Assembly: GCA_041628225.1 (NCBI GenBank)
Contig: JBFKPQ010000012.1
Location: forward strand, 1-28,721
Direction: 5' to 3'
DNA length: 28,721 nucleotides
From: JBFKPQ01 sp041628225
GTDB taxonomy: Bacteria > Actinomycetota > Acidimicrobiia > Spongiisociales > JAENVV01
The notes under the pieces were generated by a model. It did not search any database, was not told where the DNA came from, and saw only the letters and a list, made by a program, of their open reading frames with translations. Made by a program: the position numbers and the translations under genes. This document shows, piece after piece, positions 7,457 through 15,025 of the stretch. The first letter of the stretch is position 1. Every line of letters starts with the position of its first letter.

Positions 7457-7986
7457 CAGATCTGCTCCTCGTCCATCGGTGCGGGGTCTTTGCGCGCCAC
7501 GGTGATACCGCCGATGAGCGCGGCGAGCAGCACGAAGGAGACGATCTCGAACGGAAGCACGAACCGCCCGAGCAAGCCGTCGGCCAGCACCGTGGTGTCG
7601 GTCGGGATCCCGATGTCGACCAACTCGGTGTCACCGAATGCCGATACGGACGACCAGGCCATGAGCACGAAGAGCGAGACCGCCGACACGACCGCGGTGG
7701 TCTTGCGTGGGTTGTCGAGTTCCGCATCGTGTCCCATCGGTGCCCGTGTGATCATGATGCCGAACAGGAACAGCACGATCACGGCGCCGATGTACACGAG
7801 TACGAGCACCCAGGCGACGAACTCGGCCGACAGCACGAGGAACAGAGCCGCCGTTGCGCCGAGTGTCGCGACCAGGGCCAGGGCCGCGTGGATCAGGTTT
7901 TTCGTCGTCACGACCCAAAACCCCCCCACCGCGATCACGATGCCGAGGATCGAAGCGACCCACACGACCGGCTGTGTGAAATCCAT
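7456..7986 (-). CDS. nuoJ: NADH-quinone oxidoreductase subunit J
   Basis: The 176-aa membrane subunit (E. coli 184 aa) has five hydrophobic segments. The family signature NLIHAALALVATLGATAALF is followed by LSAEFVAWVLVLVYIGAVIV, including the helix with the pi-bulge tyrosine-glycine region. The ATG at 7986 overlaps the nuoI stop by one base; a GTG at 7989 is a less likely start. The coding strand carries a run of seven G then four T near codons 20-24 (plus-strand 7917-7927), a possible indel hotspot, but the frame is intact here. Confidence 0.95.
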   Translation of the reverse strand: MDFTQPVVWVASILGIVIAVGGFWVVTTKNLIHAALALVATLGATAALFLVLSAEFVAWVLVLVYIGAVIVLFLFGIMITRAPMGHDAELDNPRKTTAVVSAVSLFVLMAWSSVSAFGDTELVDIGIPTDTTVLADGLLGRFVLPFEIVSFVLLAALIGGITVARKDPAPMDEEQI

Positions 7987-8480
7987 CACGATTCCAGTGC
8001 CGGGGCATCGGGAACGGTCTCCATCCAGTCCTGGAGCCGGTCTTTGGCGTGCAGCATCTCACCCATGTCGTATTCGGAGTACTCGTACTCCGGCGACCAG
8101 AACAGGGCGTCGAAGGGACAGACCTCGACGCAGATGCCGCAGTACATGCAGAGGGCGTAGTCGATGTCGAACCGGTCGAGGACCGCACGCTGGCGCGGCC
8201 GGCCACCGGGCTTCGATGGCGGCTTCTCTTCCTTGTGGCCCTCGATGTAGATGCACCAGTCGGGGCACGACCGGGCACACAGCATGCACACCGTGCACGC
8301 CTCCTGTTCGAGGGCGATGACGCCACGCGCGCGCGGCACGGGCGTTTCCTTGACCTTCGGATAGTTGACGGTCGCCAGGTACTTGCCCGGGAGGAACAGC
8401 GTCTTGAGCATCGTGGAGAGGGTCACGCCCATGCCTTTGAGCAGGCCACTCACGGGGAGCTTCGGCATCTTCACGGCCAT
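7986..8480 (-). CDS. nuoI: NADH-quinone oxidoreductase subunit I (two [4Fe-4S] clusters)
   Basis: The 164-aa ferredoxin-like subunit binds clusters N6a and N6b and links the peripheral arm to NuoB. Both CxxCxxCxxxCP motifs are intact: CTVCMLCARSCP and CMYCGICVEVCP. An extra cysteine follows the first motif (DWCIYIEGH). The start is ATG 8480, one base after the nuoH stop; a TTG further upstream at 8489 is unlikely. In canonical complex I NuoI receives electrons from NuoG, which is missing from this operon, so its donor may be a soluble ferredoxin or a subunit encoded elsewhere. Confidence 0.96.
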   Translation of the reverse strand: MAVKMPKLPVSGLLKGMGVTLSTMLKTLFLPGKYLATVNYPKVKETPVPRARGVIALEQEACTVCMLCARSCPDWCIYIEGHKEEKPPSKPGGRPRQRAVLDRFDIDYALCMYCGICVEVCPFDALFWSPEYEYSEYDMGEMLHAKDRLQDWMETVPDAPALES

Positions 8481-8481
8481 A

Positions 8482-9513
8482 TCACGCAACCACCTTGAAG
8501 ATCCCGGTCACCACGATGTTGAGGAGGCCGAGCGGCACGAGCCACTTCCATGCCAGGTTCTGCAGCTGGTCTTCCCGGAAGCGGGGGAAGGTCCAGCGGA
8601 ACCAGATCATGAAGAACACGAGGACGGCGACCTTCGACGCCAGGTACACCGGACCCAGGAACGGGAACTGTTCGATGCCCGGCCCGAGGTACCCGCCCAA
8701 GAAGAGCGTGACGGCGATGGCGGACATCGTGAACATGTTGGCGAACTCGGCCAGGAAGAAGAACAGGAATCGGAACCCCGAGTACTCGGTGAGAAAGCCG
8801 GTCACGAGTTCGGACTCTGCGATCGGCATGTCGAACGGGATGCGGCTCATCTCGGCGAGCGATGCGATGAAGAAGATCACGAAGCCGAGGATCTGAGCGA
8901 AGAAGAACGGGGAGATGACGAGCCCCGTCTCGAGACCGAAGATGGCGAAGGAGCGCTGCGCCTCGACGATGCCGCCGAGCGACATGGTGCCGGCCATGAT
9001 GACCACGCCGATGACGGCCAGCACCATCGGCAGTTCGTACGCGATGAGCTGACCGGCCGCCCGAAGGCCGCCCATGAGCGAGTACTTGTTGGCCGACGAC
9101 CAACCCGCCATGAGCACGCCGATCGTCGAGAGTGACGAGATGGCCAGCGCGTAGAAGATGCCGACGTCGAGATCCTGGACGATCCCGCCCGGCCAGAACG
9201 GGATGACCACGAACAGGCCGACCGTCGAGAGCATGACCAGCGCCGGCGCCCAGCGGAAGACCTGGCGGTCGGCGTCGGCCGGAATGATGTCTTCTTTTTG
9301 GATGAACTTGATGCCGTCGGCGAGCAGCTGTGCCCAGCCCCAGCGCCCTCCGGCGAAGTACGGGCCGACGCGGCTCTGCATCTTGGCGGACAGCTTCAAC
9401 TCGCCGAACCCGATCAGCAGCCCGGACACCGGGATGAGCCCGGCGATGGCGATGAGCTTGACCACCAGGAGCGCCCAGAAGTTGTCTTGGAAGAACGAGA
9501 TGATCGTGTCCAT
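8482..9513 (-). CDS. nuoH: NADH-quinone oxidoreductase subunit H
   Basis: The 343-aa membrane subunit lies at the heel of complex I and forms the quinone chamber with NuoB and NuoD. Motifs include SRVGPYFAGGRWGWAQLLAD, ADRQVFRWAP, AELSRIPFD-like AEMSRIPFDMPIAESELVTG with its conserved acidic residues, and FFLAEFANMF. It has eight predicted helices and ends at the expected length. It lies 3 nt downstream of nuoD; in 14-gene operons nuoE, nuoF and nuoG normally separate these two genes. Confidence 0.97.
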   Translation of the reverse strand: MDTIISFFQDNFWALLVVKLIAIAGLIPVSGLLIGFGELKLSAKMQSRVGPYFAGGRWGWAQLLADGIKFIQKEDIIPADADRQVFRWAPALVMLSTVGLFVVIPFWPGGIVQDLDVGIFYALAISSLSTIGVLMAGWSSANKYSLMGGLRAAGQLIAYELPMVLAVIGVVIMAGTMSLGGIVEAQRSFAIFGLETGLVISPFFFAQILGFVIFFIASLAEMSRIPFDMPIAESELVTGFLTEYSGFRFLFFFLAEFANMFTMSAIAVTLFLGGYLGPGIEQFPFLGPVYLASKVAVLVFFMIWFRWTFPRFREDQLQNLAWKWLVPLGLLNIVVTGIFKVVA

Positions 9514-9516
9514 CGC

Positions 9517-10707
9517 CTACCTGTCCACGTCGCCGAGCACGAAGTCGAGGCTTCCCAAGATGGCGATGATGTCGGGCACCAGGACGCCTTCGAGGATCCA
9601 CGGGAGGATCGAGATGTTCGAGAAGGACGCCGAGCGGATCTTCAGCCGATACGGCCCCTGACCGCCTTCGGACACCAAGTAGTAGCCCATCTCGCCCTTC
9701 GGGTTTTCAGCTCGAACGTAGACCTCGCCCTTCGGGACCTTGATGATCTTCGGGACCTTGGCCTGTAGCGCGCCGGACGGGATGGCATCGACGGCCTGCT
9801 GGATGATCCGAGCAGCCTGACGGATCTCCTCGAGCCGCACCCACCAGCGATCCCAGCAGTCGCCGTTGCGGCCCGTAGGAACGTCGAACTCGAACTGGTC
9901 GTACGGCAGGAAGTCGGTATGGCGCCGCAGGTCGAAGGCGATGCCGGACGCACGCAGGTTCGGGCCCGACACACCGAAGTCGGCGGCGATCTCGCCAGGG
10001 AGCACACCGATGCCCTTGGTGCGGGCCTGGAAGATCTCGTTGCCGGCGATGAGGGACTCGAGTTCGTCGCAGGTCGCCAGGAGCTTGTCCATGGCGTCAT
10101 GGGTACCGGCCAGGAATCCCTTCGGCAGGTCCTGGGACGCCTTCTTCTGGGTCGGGCCGGCGCCGGCGGCGGGCTTCACGCCACCGATGCGGTTGAAGTT
10201 CGGGTGGAAACGGCCACCGGTCACCGATTCGAGCAGGTCGAGGACGCGCTCACGGTCTCGCAGTGCGAAGAAGAGCGGAGTCGCCGCGCCGAGCTCCAGC
10301 GGGTACGAAGCCATGAAGATCATGTGGGAGGCGATCCGGGCCATCTCGGTGAGGATGAGACGAATGTATTGGGCACGCTCGGGAACCTCGATCTCCATCA
10401 ACTTCTCGGCGGCCGCGATGAAGGGGACCTCGTTGGCGTAGCCGGACACCCAGTCGATCCGGTTGATGAACGCGGTGATCTGCGGATAGGTGCGCACCTC
10501 GGCGAGCTTCTCGTAGCCGCGGTGCATGTATCCGATGGCCGGCTGAACGTCGCGGGCCCGTTCGCCATCGACTTTGGCGACGAGCCTGAGCACACCGTGC
10601 GTCGACGGGTGCTGTGGCCCGATGTTCAGGGTCATGTCCTCGGTCTCGAGCTCGACGGCGACCGACGCATCGGACAGATGGCGCAACGTGTCGTGGTCGA
10701 TCGTCAT
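9517..10707 (-). CDS. nuoD: NADH-quinone oxidoreductase subunit D
   Basis: The 396-aa 49-kDa-type subunit forms the quinone site with NuoB. Recognisable features are LNIGPQHPSTHGVLRLV, GYMHRGYEKLAE, RIDWVSGYANE, the RVLDLLESVTGGRFHPNFNRIG segment, and C-terminal SFSNISILPWILEG / PDIIAILGSLDFVLGDVDR. The histidine of the HPSTHG loop and the C-terminal aspartate region expected in the family are present. The ATG at 10707 overlaps the nuoC stop by 4 nt (ATGA). It is a separate gene, not fused to nuoC as in E. coli. Confidence 0.97.
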   Translation of the reverse strand: MTIDHDTLRHLSDASVAVELETEDMTLNIGPQHPSTHGVLRLVAKVDGERARDVQPAIGYMHRGYEKLAEVRTYPQITAFINRIDWVSGYANEVPFIAAAEKLMEIEVPERAQYIRLILTEMARIASHMIFMASYPLELGAATPLFFALRDRERVLDLLESVTGGRFHPNFNRIGGVKPAAGAGPTQKKASQDLPKGFLAGTHDAMDKLLATCDELESLIAGNEIFQARTKGIGVLPGEIAADFGVSGPNLRASGIAFDLRRHTDFLPYDQFEFDVPTGRNGDCWDRWWVRLEEIRQAARIIQQAVDAIPSGALQAKVPKIIKVPKGEVYVRAENPKGEMGYYLVSEGGQGPYRLKIRSASFSNISILPWILEGVLVPDIIAILGSLDFVLGDVDR

Positions 10708-11312
10708 GCTTCCGGGTTCTCCGTGCTCGGAGCCTCGGGGTCGGCGACCTCAGGCATCGGTTCGACGTCCACCGTTCCCGGCCACGGCTTGACTTCACGC
10801 GACAGCAGCGGATACGTCTTCTGCAGCGGATGCCCTTCGAATGCGTCGGGCAGGTACAACTTCACCGGGTTGGGATGGCCCTCGAACGCTATGTCGAACA
10901 TCTCGGTGGCCTCGCGCTCGTGCCAGTTGGCTCCGGCGTAGACGTCCGTGATGCTCGGGAGCGAGGCACCGTCTTTGGGAAGGGTCGTGGAGAAGTGGAC
11001 GATGCGACCTTCTGCCAGGTCGGCCACACCGGCCAGCACCTCGTAGCGCTCATCGACCGGCTCGGCGGGAGGATCCCCGACCGCGACATCATTGGCCCAG
11101 TCGATCGCCGAGAGGTACGAGAAGAACACGAGCCCGAGTTCGAGTTTTGCGGTGCTGAGAGCGGCGTGCCACGCATCGGCGGCGACCATGACTTTGGCCG
11201 TGCCGTGATCGGCCGACCAATCCTCGGAGCCGACTGCGGAGGCGACCTCGCCGACCCAGTCGGCGAAGGAGCCTGCGCCCGTATCGGTCGTCTCAGACGG
11301 GCTGGTGGTCAC
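10704..11312 (-). CDS. nuoC: NADH-quinone oxidoreductase subunit C
   Basis: The 202-aa 30-kDa-type subunit of the peripheral arm starts with GTG at 11312. Residues in the middle read FFSYLSAIDWAND, and the C-terminal signature WHEREATEMFDIAFEGHPNP, LYLPDAFEGHPLQKTYPL and PWPG is typical. The protein stabilises the NuoB/D/I connecting module and binds no cofactor. The acidic, disordered ends (SPSETTDTGAG; PEVADPEAPSTENPEA) are usual for actinobacteria. The start overlaps the nuoB stop region. Confidence 0.95.
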   Translation of the reverse strand: MTTSPSETTDTGAGSFADWVGEVASAVGSEDWSADHGTAKVMVAADAWHAALSTAKLELGLVFFSYLSAIDWANDVAVGDPPAEPVDERYEVLAGVADLAEGRIVHFSTTLPKDGASLPSITDVYAGANWHEREATEMFDIAFEGHPNPVKLYLPDAFEGHPLQKTYPLLSREVKPWPGTVDVEPMPEVADPEAPSTENPEA

Positions 11313-11790
11313 GCTGTTTCCACTTCTCGCGCATGTCCTCGGCCTGGATCTTCTCCTGGAGCAGCACGATGCCTTCCATGAGCGCCTCCGGGCGGGGCGG
11401 GCAGCCAGGTATGTACACGTCGACCGGGATGAGCTGGTCGACGCCTTTGGTCACCGAGTACGAATCCCAGTACGGCCCACCGCAGTTGGCGCACGAGCCC
11501 ATCGAGATCACGTACTTCGGGTCCGGCATCTGGTCGTAGAGGCGACGGATCGCCGGAGCCATCTTGTCGGTGACGGTGCCGGCCACGACCATGAGATCTG
11601 CCTGCCGGGGCGAGGCGGGGAACGGAATGACCCCGAACCGCATGGTGTCGTAGCGCGGCCCGGAGGCGGCCATCATCTCGATGGCACAGCAGGCCAGGCC
11701 GAACTGGAACATCCACAGCGAATACTTGCGCGACCAGTTGAGGAGCGCGCTGATCGGTTTGGGAAGGCCGAACTTCTCGATCACTCCCAC
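11293..11790 (-). CDS. nuoB: NADH-quinone oxidoreductase subunit B (cluster N2)
   Basis: The 165-aa subunit holds [4Fe-4S] cluster N2, the last electron carrier before quinone. It has GLACCAIEMMAASGPRYD with the adjacent cysteines, SMGSCANCGGPYWDSY, and VYIPGCPPRPEALMEGI, giving the four expected cysteine ligands. I chose GTG 11790 (MGVIEKFGLPKP) because AAGGGAG lies about 7 nt upstream; GTG 11784 is also possible. The frame stays open further upstream, but that part is a shadow of nuoA. The gene overlaps the 3' end of nuoA by 10 nt. Confidence 0.95.
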   Translation of the reverse strand: MGVIEKFGLPKPISALLNWSRKYSLWMFQFGLACCAIEMMAASGPRYDTMRFGVIPFPASPRQADLMVVAGTVTDKMAPAIRRLYDQMPDPKYVISMGSCANCGGPYWDSYSVTKGVDQLIPVDVYIPGCPPRPEALMEGIVLLQEKIQAEDMREKWKQRDHQPV

Positions 11791-12146
11791 TTCAGAACTC
11801 CCTTGCGGATGGCGTACACGAGACCCATGACGAGAATGCCGATGAAGATGAGCATCTCGACGAGTCCGAACATGCCGAGTTCCTCGAGACGGATCGCCCA
11901 CGGGAAGATGAACACCGCCTCGACGTCGAAGATGACGAACAGGAGGCCGTAGACGTAGTACCGCACGTACGACTGCGACCAGCCGTCACCGACCGGATCG
12001 ACGCCGCACTCGTAGGTCTTCAGCTTGACGGGCGTCGGGTTCTTCGGTCGGATGAGCCACGTGATCATCAAGGTGACGGCCACCAGCGCCACGCCGAAAC
12101 CGGCAAAGGCGCCCACCGTGATGTACTGCTCGAAGTATTGCCGCAC
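11781..12146 (-). CDS. nuoA: NADH-quinone oxidoreductase subunit A
   Basis: The 121-aa membrane subunit, first in the operon, has three helices. Typical sequence includes KTYECGVDPVGDGWSQSYVR (the loop whose cysteine is exposed in one complex I state) and YGLLFVIFDVEAVFIFPWAI with conserved acidic residues in helix 2. It starts with GTG 12146, with GAGGGAAG about 8 nt upstream. A promoter with TATACT -10 lies about 55-85 nt upstream, giving a leader of about 50 nt. Confidence 0.96.
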   Translation of the reverse strand: MRQYFEQYITVGAFAGFGVALVAVTLMITWLIRPKNPTPVKLKTYECGVDPVGDGWSQSYVRYYVYGLLFVIFDVEAVFIFPWAIRLEELGMFGLVEMLIFIGILVMGLVYAIRKGVLKWE

Positions 12147-12200
12147 GTGCTTCCCTCAGGTCTTCCGCGCCCGGGCCCGCCGCTTCCCGAAATCGGCGCA

Positions 12201-12229
12201 AGTATAGGTTCGGCGGAGGCCCGCCCAAA
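12201..12229 (-). promoter_or_regulatory. Promoter of the nuo operon
   Basis: On the minus strand TATACT (12206-12201) is a near-perfect -10. TTTGGG (12229-12224) lies 17 nt upstream, or TTGGGC at 16 nt, as the -35. It is the only AT-rich patch in the 123-nt gap between nuoA and the divergent phosphatase-family gene. Confidence 0.62.
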
Positions 12230-12256
12230 GTCAGCCGAGATCGAGGTGCCACGCCG

Positions 12257-12262
12257 TAGGAT
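12257..12262 (+). promoter_or_regulatory. Probable -10 box (TAGGAT), leaderless start at 12270
   Basis: TAGGAT fits TANNNT and ends 7 nt before GTG 12270. No Shine-Dalgarno sequence is present, and this also supports the GTG as the true start. Confidence 0.43.
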
Positions 12263-12269
12263 CGCGCCC

Positions 12270-13352
12270 GTGAGCGATCTCGTACGTCTGCCCCGCTTCG
12301 AGGGGTCGAGTCTGCTCAATCTGGTGGCCACACTCGAGCGGCGACTCACCGGCTCGGCGCCTGCTCTCGACCTGCGGGCCGACCTCGCCGAGCGCCTTCC
12401 CGAGGCCGCCACCTACGTGCTCGTGCTCTTCGACGGACTCGGCGCCCACCAACTCGACCACCCGGCCGCACGAGAGCTGGCCGGCGACCTGATCGATCCC
12501 ATCGACGCCATGTTTCCGACGACGACCACCGTCAACCTCTCCACCGTGGCTACCGGACTCGCCCCGGTGTCGCACGGAACCATCGGGCATCACATGTGGA
12601 TCCCCGAGTTGTCGACCGTCGTCAACGTGCTGAAGTGGATCATTCCCGGAGCCGGCCCCGCTGCGTACGACACCACGACGATGCTGCCCTCGCCCAATCT
12701 GTGGGAGCGATTGCGGTCGGCAGGCATCGAACCGATCACCGTGCAGCCCGGCGCGTTCGAGTCGACGCCGCTGTCACAGGCGCTCTATCGCGGGTGTCGC
12801 ATCGAACCCGTGTGGACAGAGCGAGAGCTCGTGACCGCCACCGTCGACCTGGCGGCCCAACCCGGGAGGCTCATCTTCACGTACCTCCCGCACGTGGACG
12901 TAGCCGCCCACCTGTTCGGGCAGAACTCCGAACAATACGAAGCGGCGTTGGCCACCGCCTCGGGCGCCTGGCGTGACATCCGGAGAGGGCTGCCCGCGCA
13001 CGCCGTCGCGGTGGGGACCGCCGATCACGGCCACCTCGACTACTCCCCGGCCGACAAGCACCTCATCCGGGGTCGGCCCGACGCGTTCGGCGATCCCCGC
13101 TCCCTCTATCTGCGAGATAATCCGCCCGACGACCTGCCCGGCCGCTGGTATCCGCTCGCAGACATGCTCTCGTGGTTGGGCCCGGGCCCCGAGCACCCGC
13201 ACCTGAGGGAGCGACTGCCCGAAGGGGTCATGCTCGCCGACCGCGGCGACCTGCTGATCCCTTCCACGATGGACCTGCGCTTGACCGGCTATCACGGCGG
13301 CCTCGAGCCCGAAGAGGTCCAGATCCCGTTCCTGGTGGCGAACCCTTCCTAA
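12270..13352 (+). CDS. Alkaline phosphatase superfamily protein (phosphodiesterase/pyrophosphatase-like)
   Basis: The 360-aa protein belongs to the type I phosphodiesterase/nucleotide pyrophosphatase fold. Metal and nucleophile motifs are visible in order: VLFDGLGAHQLD (first metal aspartate, about residue 55), FPTTTTVNLSTVATGLAP (threonine nucleophile, about residues 84-88) followed by SHGTIGHHMW, YLPHVDVAAHLFG (Asp and His ligands), and GTADHGHLDY (Asp-His ligands). The C-terminal LTGYHGGLEPEEVQIPFLVA is also typical. The substrate is unknown. There is no signal peptide, so it acts in the cytoplasm. The frame runs open upstream to 12138, but GTG 12270 is preferred from homology and the TANNNT box. 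The next gene follows after 9 nt. Confidence 0.85.
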   Translation: MSDLVRLPRFEGSSLLNLVATLERRLTGSAPALDLRADLAERLPEAATYVLVLFDGLGAHQLDHPAARELAGDLIDPIDAMFPTTTTVNLSTVATGLAPVSHGTIGHHMWIPELSTVVNVLKWIIPGAGPAAYDTTTMLPSPNLWERLRSAGIEPITVQPGAFESTPLSQALYRGCRIEPVWTERELVTATVDLAAQPGRLIFTYLPHVDVAAHLFGQNSEQYEAALATASGAWRDIRRGLPAHAVAVGTADHGHLDYSPADKHLIRGRPDAFGDPRSLYLRDNPPDDLPGRWYPLADMLSWLGPGPEHPHLRERLPEGVMLADRGDLLIPSTMDLRLTGYHGGLEPEEVQIPFLVANPS

Positions 13353-13355
13353 CCT
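13350..13355 (+). promoter_or_regulatory. Probable -10 box (TAACCT) overlapping the upstream stop codon
   Basis: TAACCT includes the TAA stop of the preceding gene and ends 6 nt before ATG 13362. It suggests an independent leaderless transcript for the zinc-ribbon gene, in addition to any read-through. Confidence 0.38.
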
Positions 13356-13361
13356 CGCGAT

Positions 13362-13973
13362 ATGACCGCTTGCCAGCACTGCGGCACAGCAACGACCGCT
13401 CGGATCTGTCCGACGTGCGGCCACCCGACGGGCTGGCTCGAAGCTGATCCGTGGGGCGCGCCGCCCGCACCCGACACCCCGGCCGGTCCTCCTCCGCTTC
13501 CGCCCGCAGCACGTCGACCGCGCCGGACCATCCCGTGGCGCACCGCATTGGGAGTGATCGTGCTCGTCGTTTTCGGCTGGATCATCGTCCGGGGATGGTT
13601 CCCGAATCTGTTCGCCGCCACCTCGACACCCGCCGTCAACGACCTCGTCGTCGGGGATTGCTACGTCGATGCTGCGGGCGAGCCGAGCCACACCGACTGT
13701 TCTACGCCCCACGACGGTGAAGTGTTCGGGGTCGGAACCTGGAACGGCGGCGACGCCTATCCGGGCCAGGACGTGGTCGCCCGTTGGGCGTCAGACCTGT
13801 GTGCGGTGCGCTTCGAGCCCTACATCGGCATATCGCTGGACGACACGGGATTGTCTCCGGGGGTTCTCTACCCGTCGGCGGACACGTGGGACGCAGGCGA
13901 TCGACGGGCCGTGTGCGTCGTGGCGGATCCCGAAGGACGTTCGAGTGGCAGCCTCGCCGGATCCGGGCGTTGA
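13362..13973 (+). CDS. Zinc-ribbon membrane protein with Septum_form-type domain
   Basis: The 203-aa protein has four parts. The N-terminal zinc ribbon has CQHC at residues 4-7 and CPTC at 16-19. A proline-rich linker follows (about 27-57), then one transmembrane helix (about 62-80, TALGVIVLVVFGWIIVRGWF). The C-terminal extracytoplasmic domain reads LVVGDCYV, CSTPHDGEVFGV, YPGQDVVARWASDLCAVRF, SADTWDAGDRRAVCVVADPE and ends GSLAGSGR. This matches the actinobacterial septum-formation (Septum_form) domain with its paired cysteines. Its function is poorly known; a direct role in division is not shown here. Topology is inferred as cytoplasmic ribbon and outside domain. Confidence 0.8.
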   Translation: MTACQHCGTATTARICPTCGHPTGWLEADPWGAPPAPDTPAGPPPLPPAARRPRRTIPWRTALGVIVLVVFGWIIVRGWFPNLFAATSTPAVNDLVVGDCYVDAAGEPSHTDCSTPHDGEVFGVGTWNGGDAYPGQDVVARWASDLCAVRFEPYIGISLDDTGLSPGVLYPSADTWDAGDRRAVCVVADPEGRSSGSLAGSGR

Positions 13974-13975
13974 CG

Positions 13976-14003
13976 TTTTTACTATCGCCATAGTGTTTAT
14001 TAG
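13976..14003 (+). promoter_or_regulatory. Candidate promoter and palindromic operator for the iron importer
   Basis: TTTTTA (13976-13981) and TATTAG (13998-14003) are 16 nt apart and could be the -35 and -10 boxes. Between them ACTAT-CGCC-ATAGT (13981-13994) is a perfect 5-bp inverted repeat, well placed for a repressor. The patch is strikingly AT-rich. By context a metal-dependent repressor (IdeR/DtxR, Fur or MntR class) is plausible, but the sequence does not match the classical IdeR box. Confidence 0.4.
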
Positions 14004-14026
14004 CCTCCGCGCCGAAAGGAGCACAT

Positions 14027-15022
14027 ATGCGCAGGTTCCTAGCGCTGGCATTGACGGTCGCGATGGTCTCGGTCGGCTGCACGACCGACTCCGAGGATGG
14101 CCCACTCGTCGTCTATTCGGGCCGGAGCGAGGACCTCGTCGGCCCAATCTTCGAGCGTTTTGAGGCCGAGACCGGCATCGACGTCGAAGTGCGATATGGC
14201 GACTCCACCGAACTCGCCGCCACGCTGCTGCTCGAAGGCGACGAACCGGTGGCCGACGTGTTCTTCGCCCAGGATCCGGCGTCGCTCGGCGCCGTCGCCC
14301 GCGAAGATCTTCTGACGCGACTACCCGACTCGGTCCTGGATCGCGTCCCCGCGCGCTTCAGCGACAACGAGGGACGGTGGGTCGGCACCTCGGGACGGGC
14401 GCGCACGGTCATCGTCAACCCGAACCTCCTCGGCAACACGCCGCTCCCCGCGTCGATCTGGGATCTCACCGACCCGGCCTACGCCGGGATCGCCGTCGCC
14501 CCGACCAACGGTTCGTTCCTGGCGTTCGTCGCGGCCATGATCCTCGACGAGGGCGAGGCGCGGACCCTCGAGTGGCTGGAGGCCATCGCCGCCAACCAAC
14601 CGGTCGCGTACTCGGGGAACTCCCCGATCGTGGCCGCCGCCGACGGCGGCGAGGTGGCCCTCGGCCTCGTCAACCACTACTACTTGCTGCGCCTGAGAGC
14701 CGAACAAGGATCGGTGACAGCGATAAACCACTTCCTCACTGCAGGAGACGCCGGCTCCCTCGTCATGCCGGCCGGCGCCGGCATCCTCGCCGGCTCGGAC
14801 CGACGGGACGACGCCACCGCCCTCATCGAGTTCCTGCTCTCGGACTCGGCCCAGACCCATTTCGCATCCGAGACCTTCGAGTATCCGCTCGTGGATGGCG
14901 TCGCCGCCGACCCGAGCCTCACGCCGATCGGTGACCTGCGCTCGCCCGACATCGATCTCTCCGAACTCGCCGAGTTCCTCGACAAGGCCACGGAACTGGT
15001 CAGCCGCGCAGGACTCATCTGA
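14027..15022 (+). CDS. Ferric-iron ABC transporter substrate-binding lipoprotein
   Basis: The 331-aa protein has a lipoprotein signal peptide with lipobox SVGC (Cys18), so it is anchored outside the membrane. The mature part begins LVVYSGRSEDLVGPIFERFE and continues VRYGDSTELAATLLLEG and DVFFAQDPASLGAVA. This is the FbpA/FutA/SfuA pattern of bacterial transferrin-like ferric-binding proteins. Further matches are NHYYLLRLRAEQ, containing the conserved iron-ligand tyrosines, and ETFEYPLVDGV near the C-terminus. An AAAGGAG Shine-Dalgarno sequence precedes the ATG. It leads a three-gene importer; the permease gene starts 3 nt after its stop. Binding of Fe(III) is inferred from the YY motif and neighbours. 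Confidence 0.9.
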   Translation: MRRFLALALTVAMVSVGCTTDSEDGPLVVYSGRSEDLVGPIFERFEAETGIDVEVRYGDSTELAATLLLEGDEPVADVFFAQDPASLGAVAREDLLTRLPDSVLDRVPARFSDNEGRWVGTSGRARTVIVNPNLLGNTPLPASIWDLTDPAYAGIAVAPTNGSFLAFVAAMILDEGEARTLEWLEAIAANQPVAYSGNSPIVAAADGGEVALGLVNHYYLLRLRAEQGSVTAINHFLTAGDAGSLVMPAGAGILAGSDRRDDATALIEFLLSDSAQTHFASETFEYPLVDGVAADPSLTPIGDLRSPDIDLSELAEFLDKATELVSRAGLI

Positions 15023-15025
15023 CCC

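Noticed and set aside
12774..13712. A 312-codon minus-strand frame opposite the phosphatase-family and zinc-ribbon genes
   Set aside because: The plus-strand genes have clear metal-site and zinc-ribbon motifs; the minus frame has no motif and low-complexity Arg/Gly content.
13981..13994. The palindrome before the iron importer as a classical IdeR/DtxR box
   Set aside because: It lacks the TTAGGTTAG-type half sites, so it is reported only as an unassigned candidate operator.
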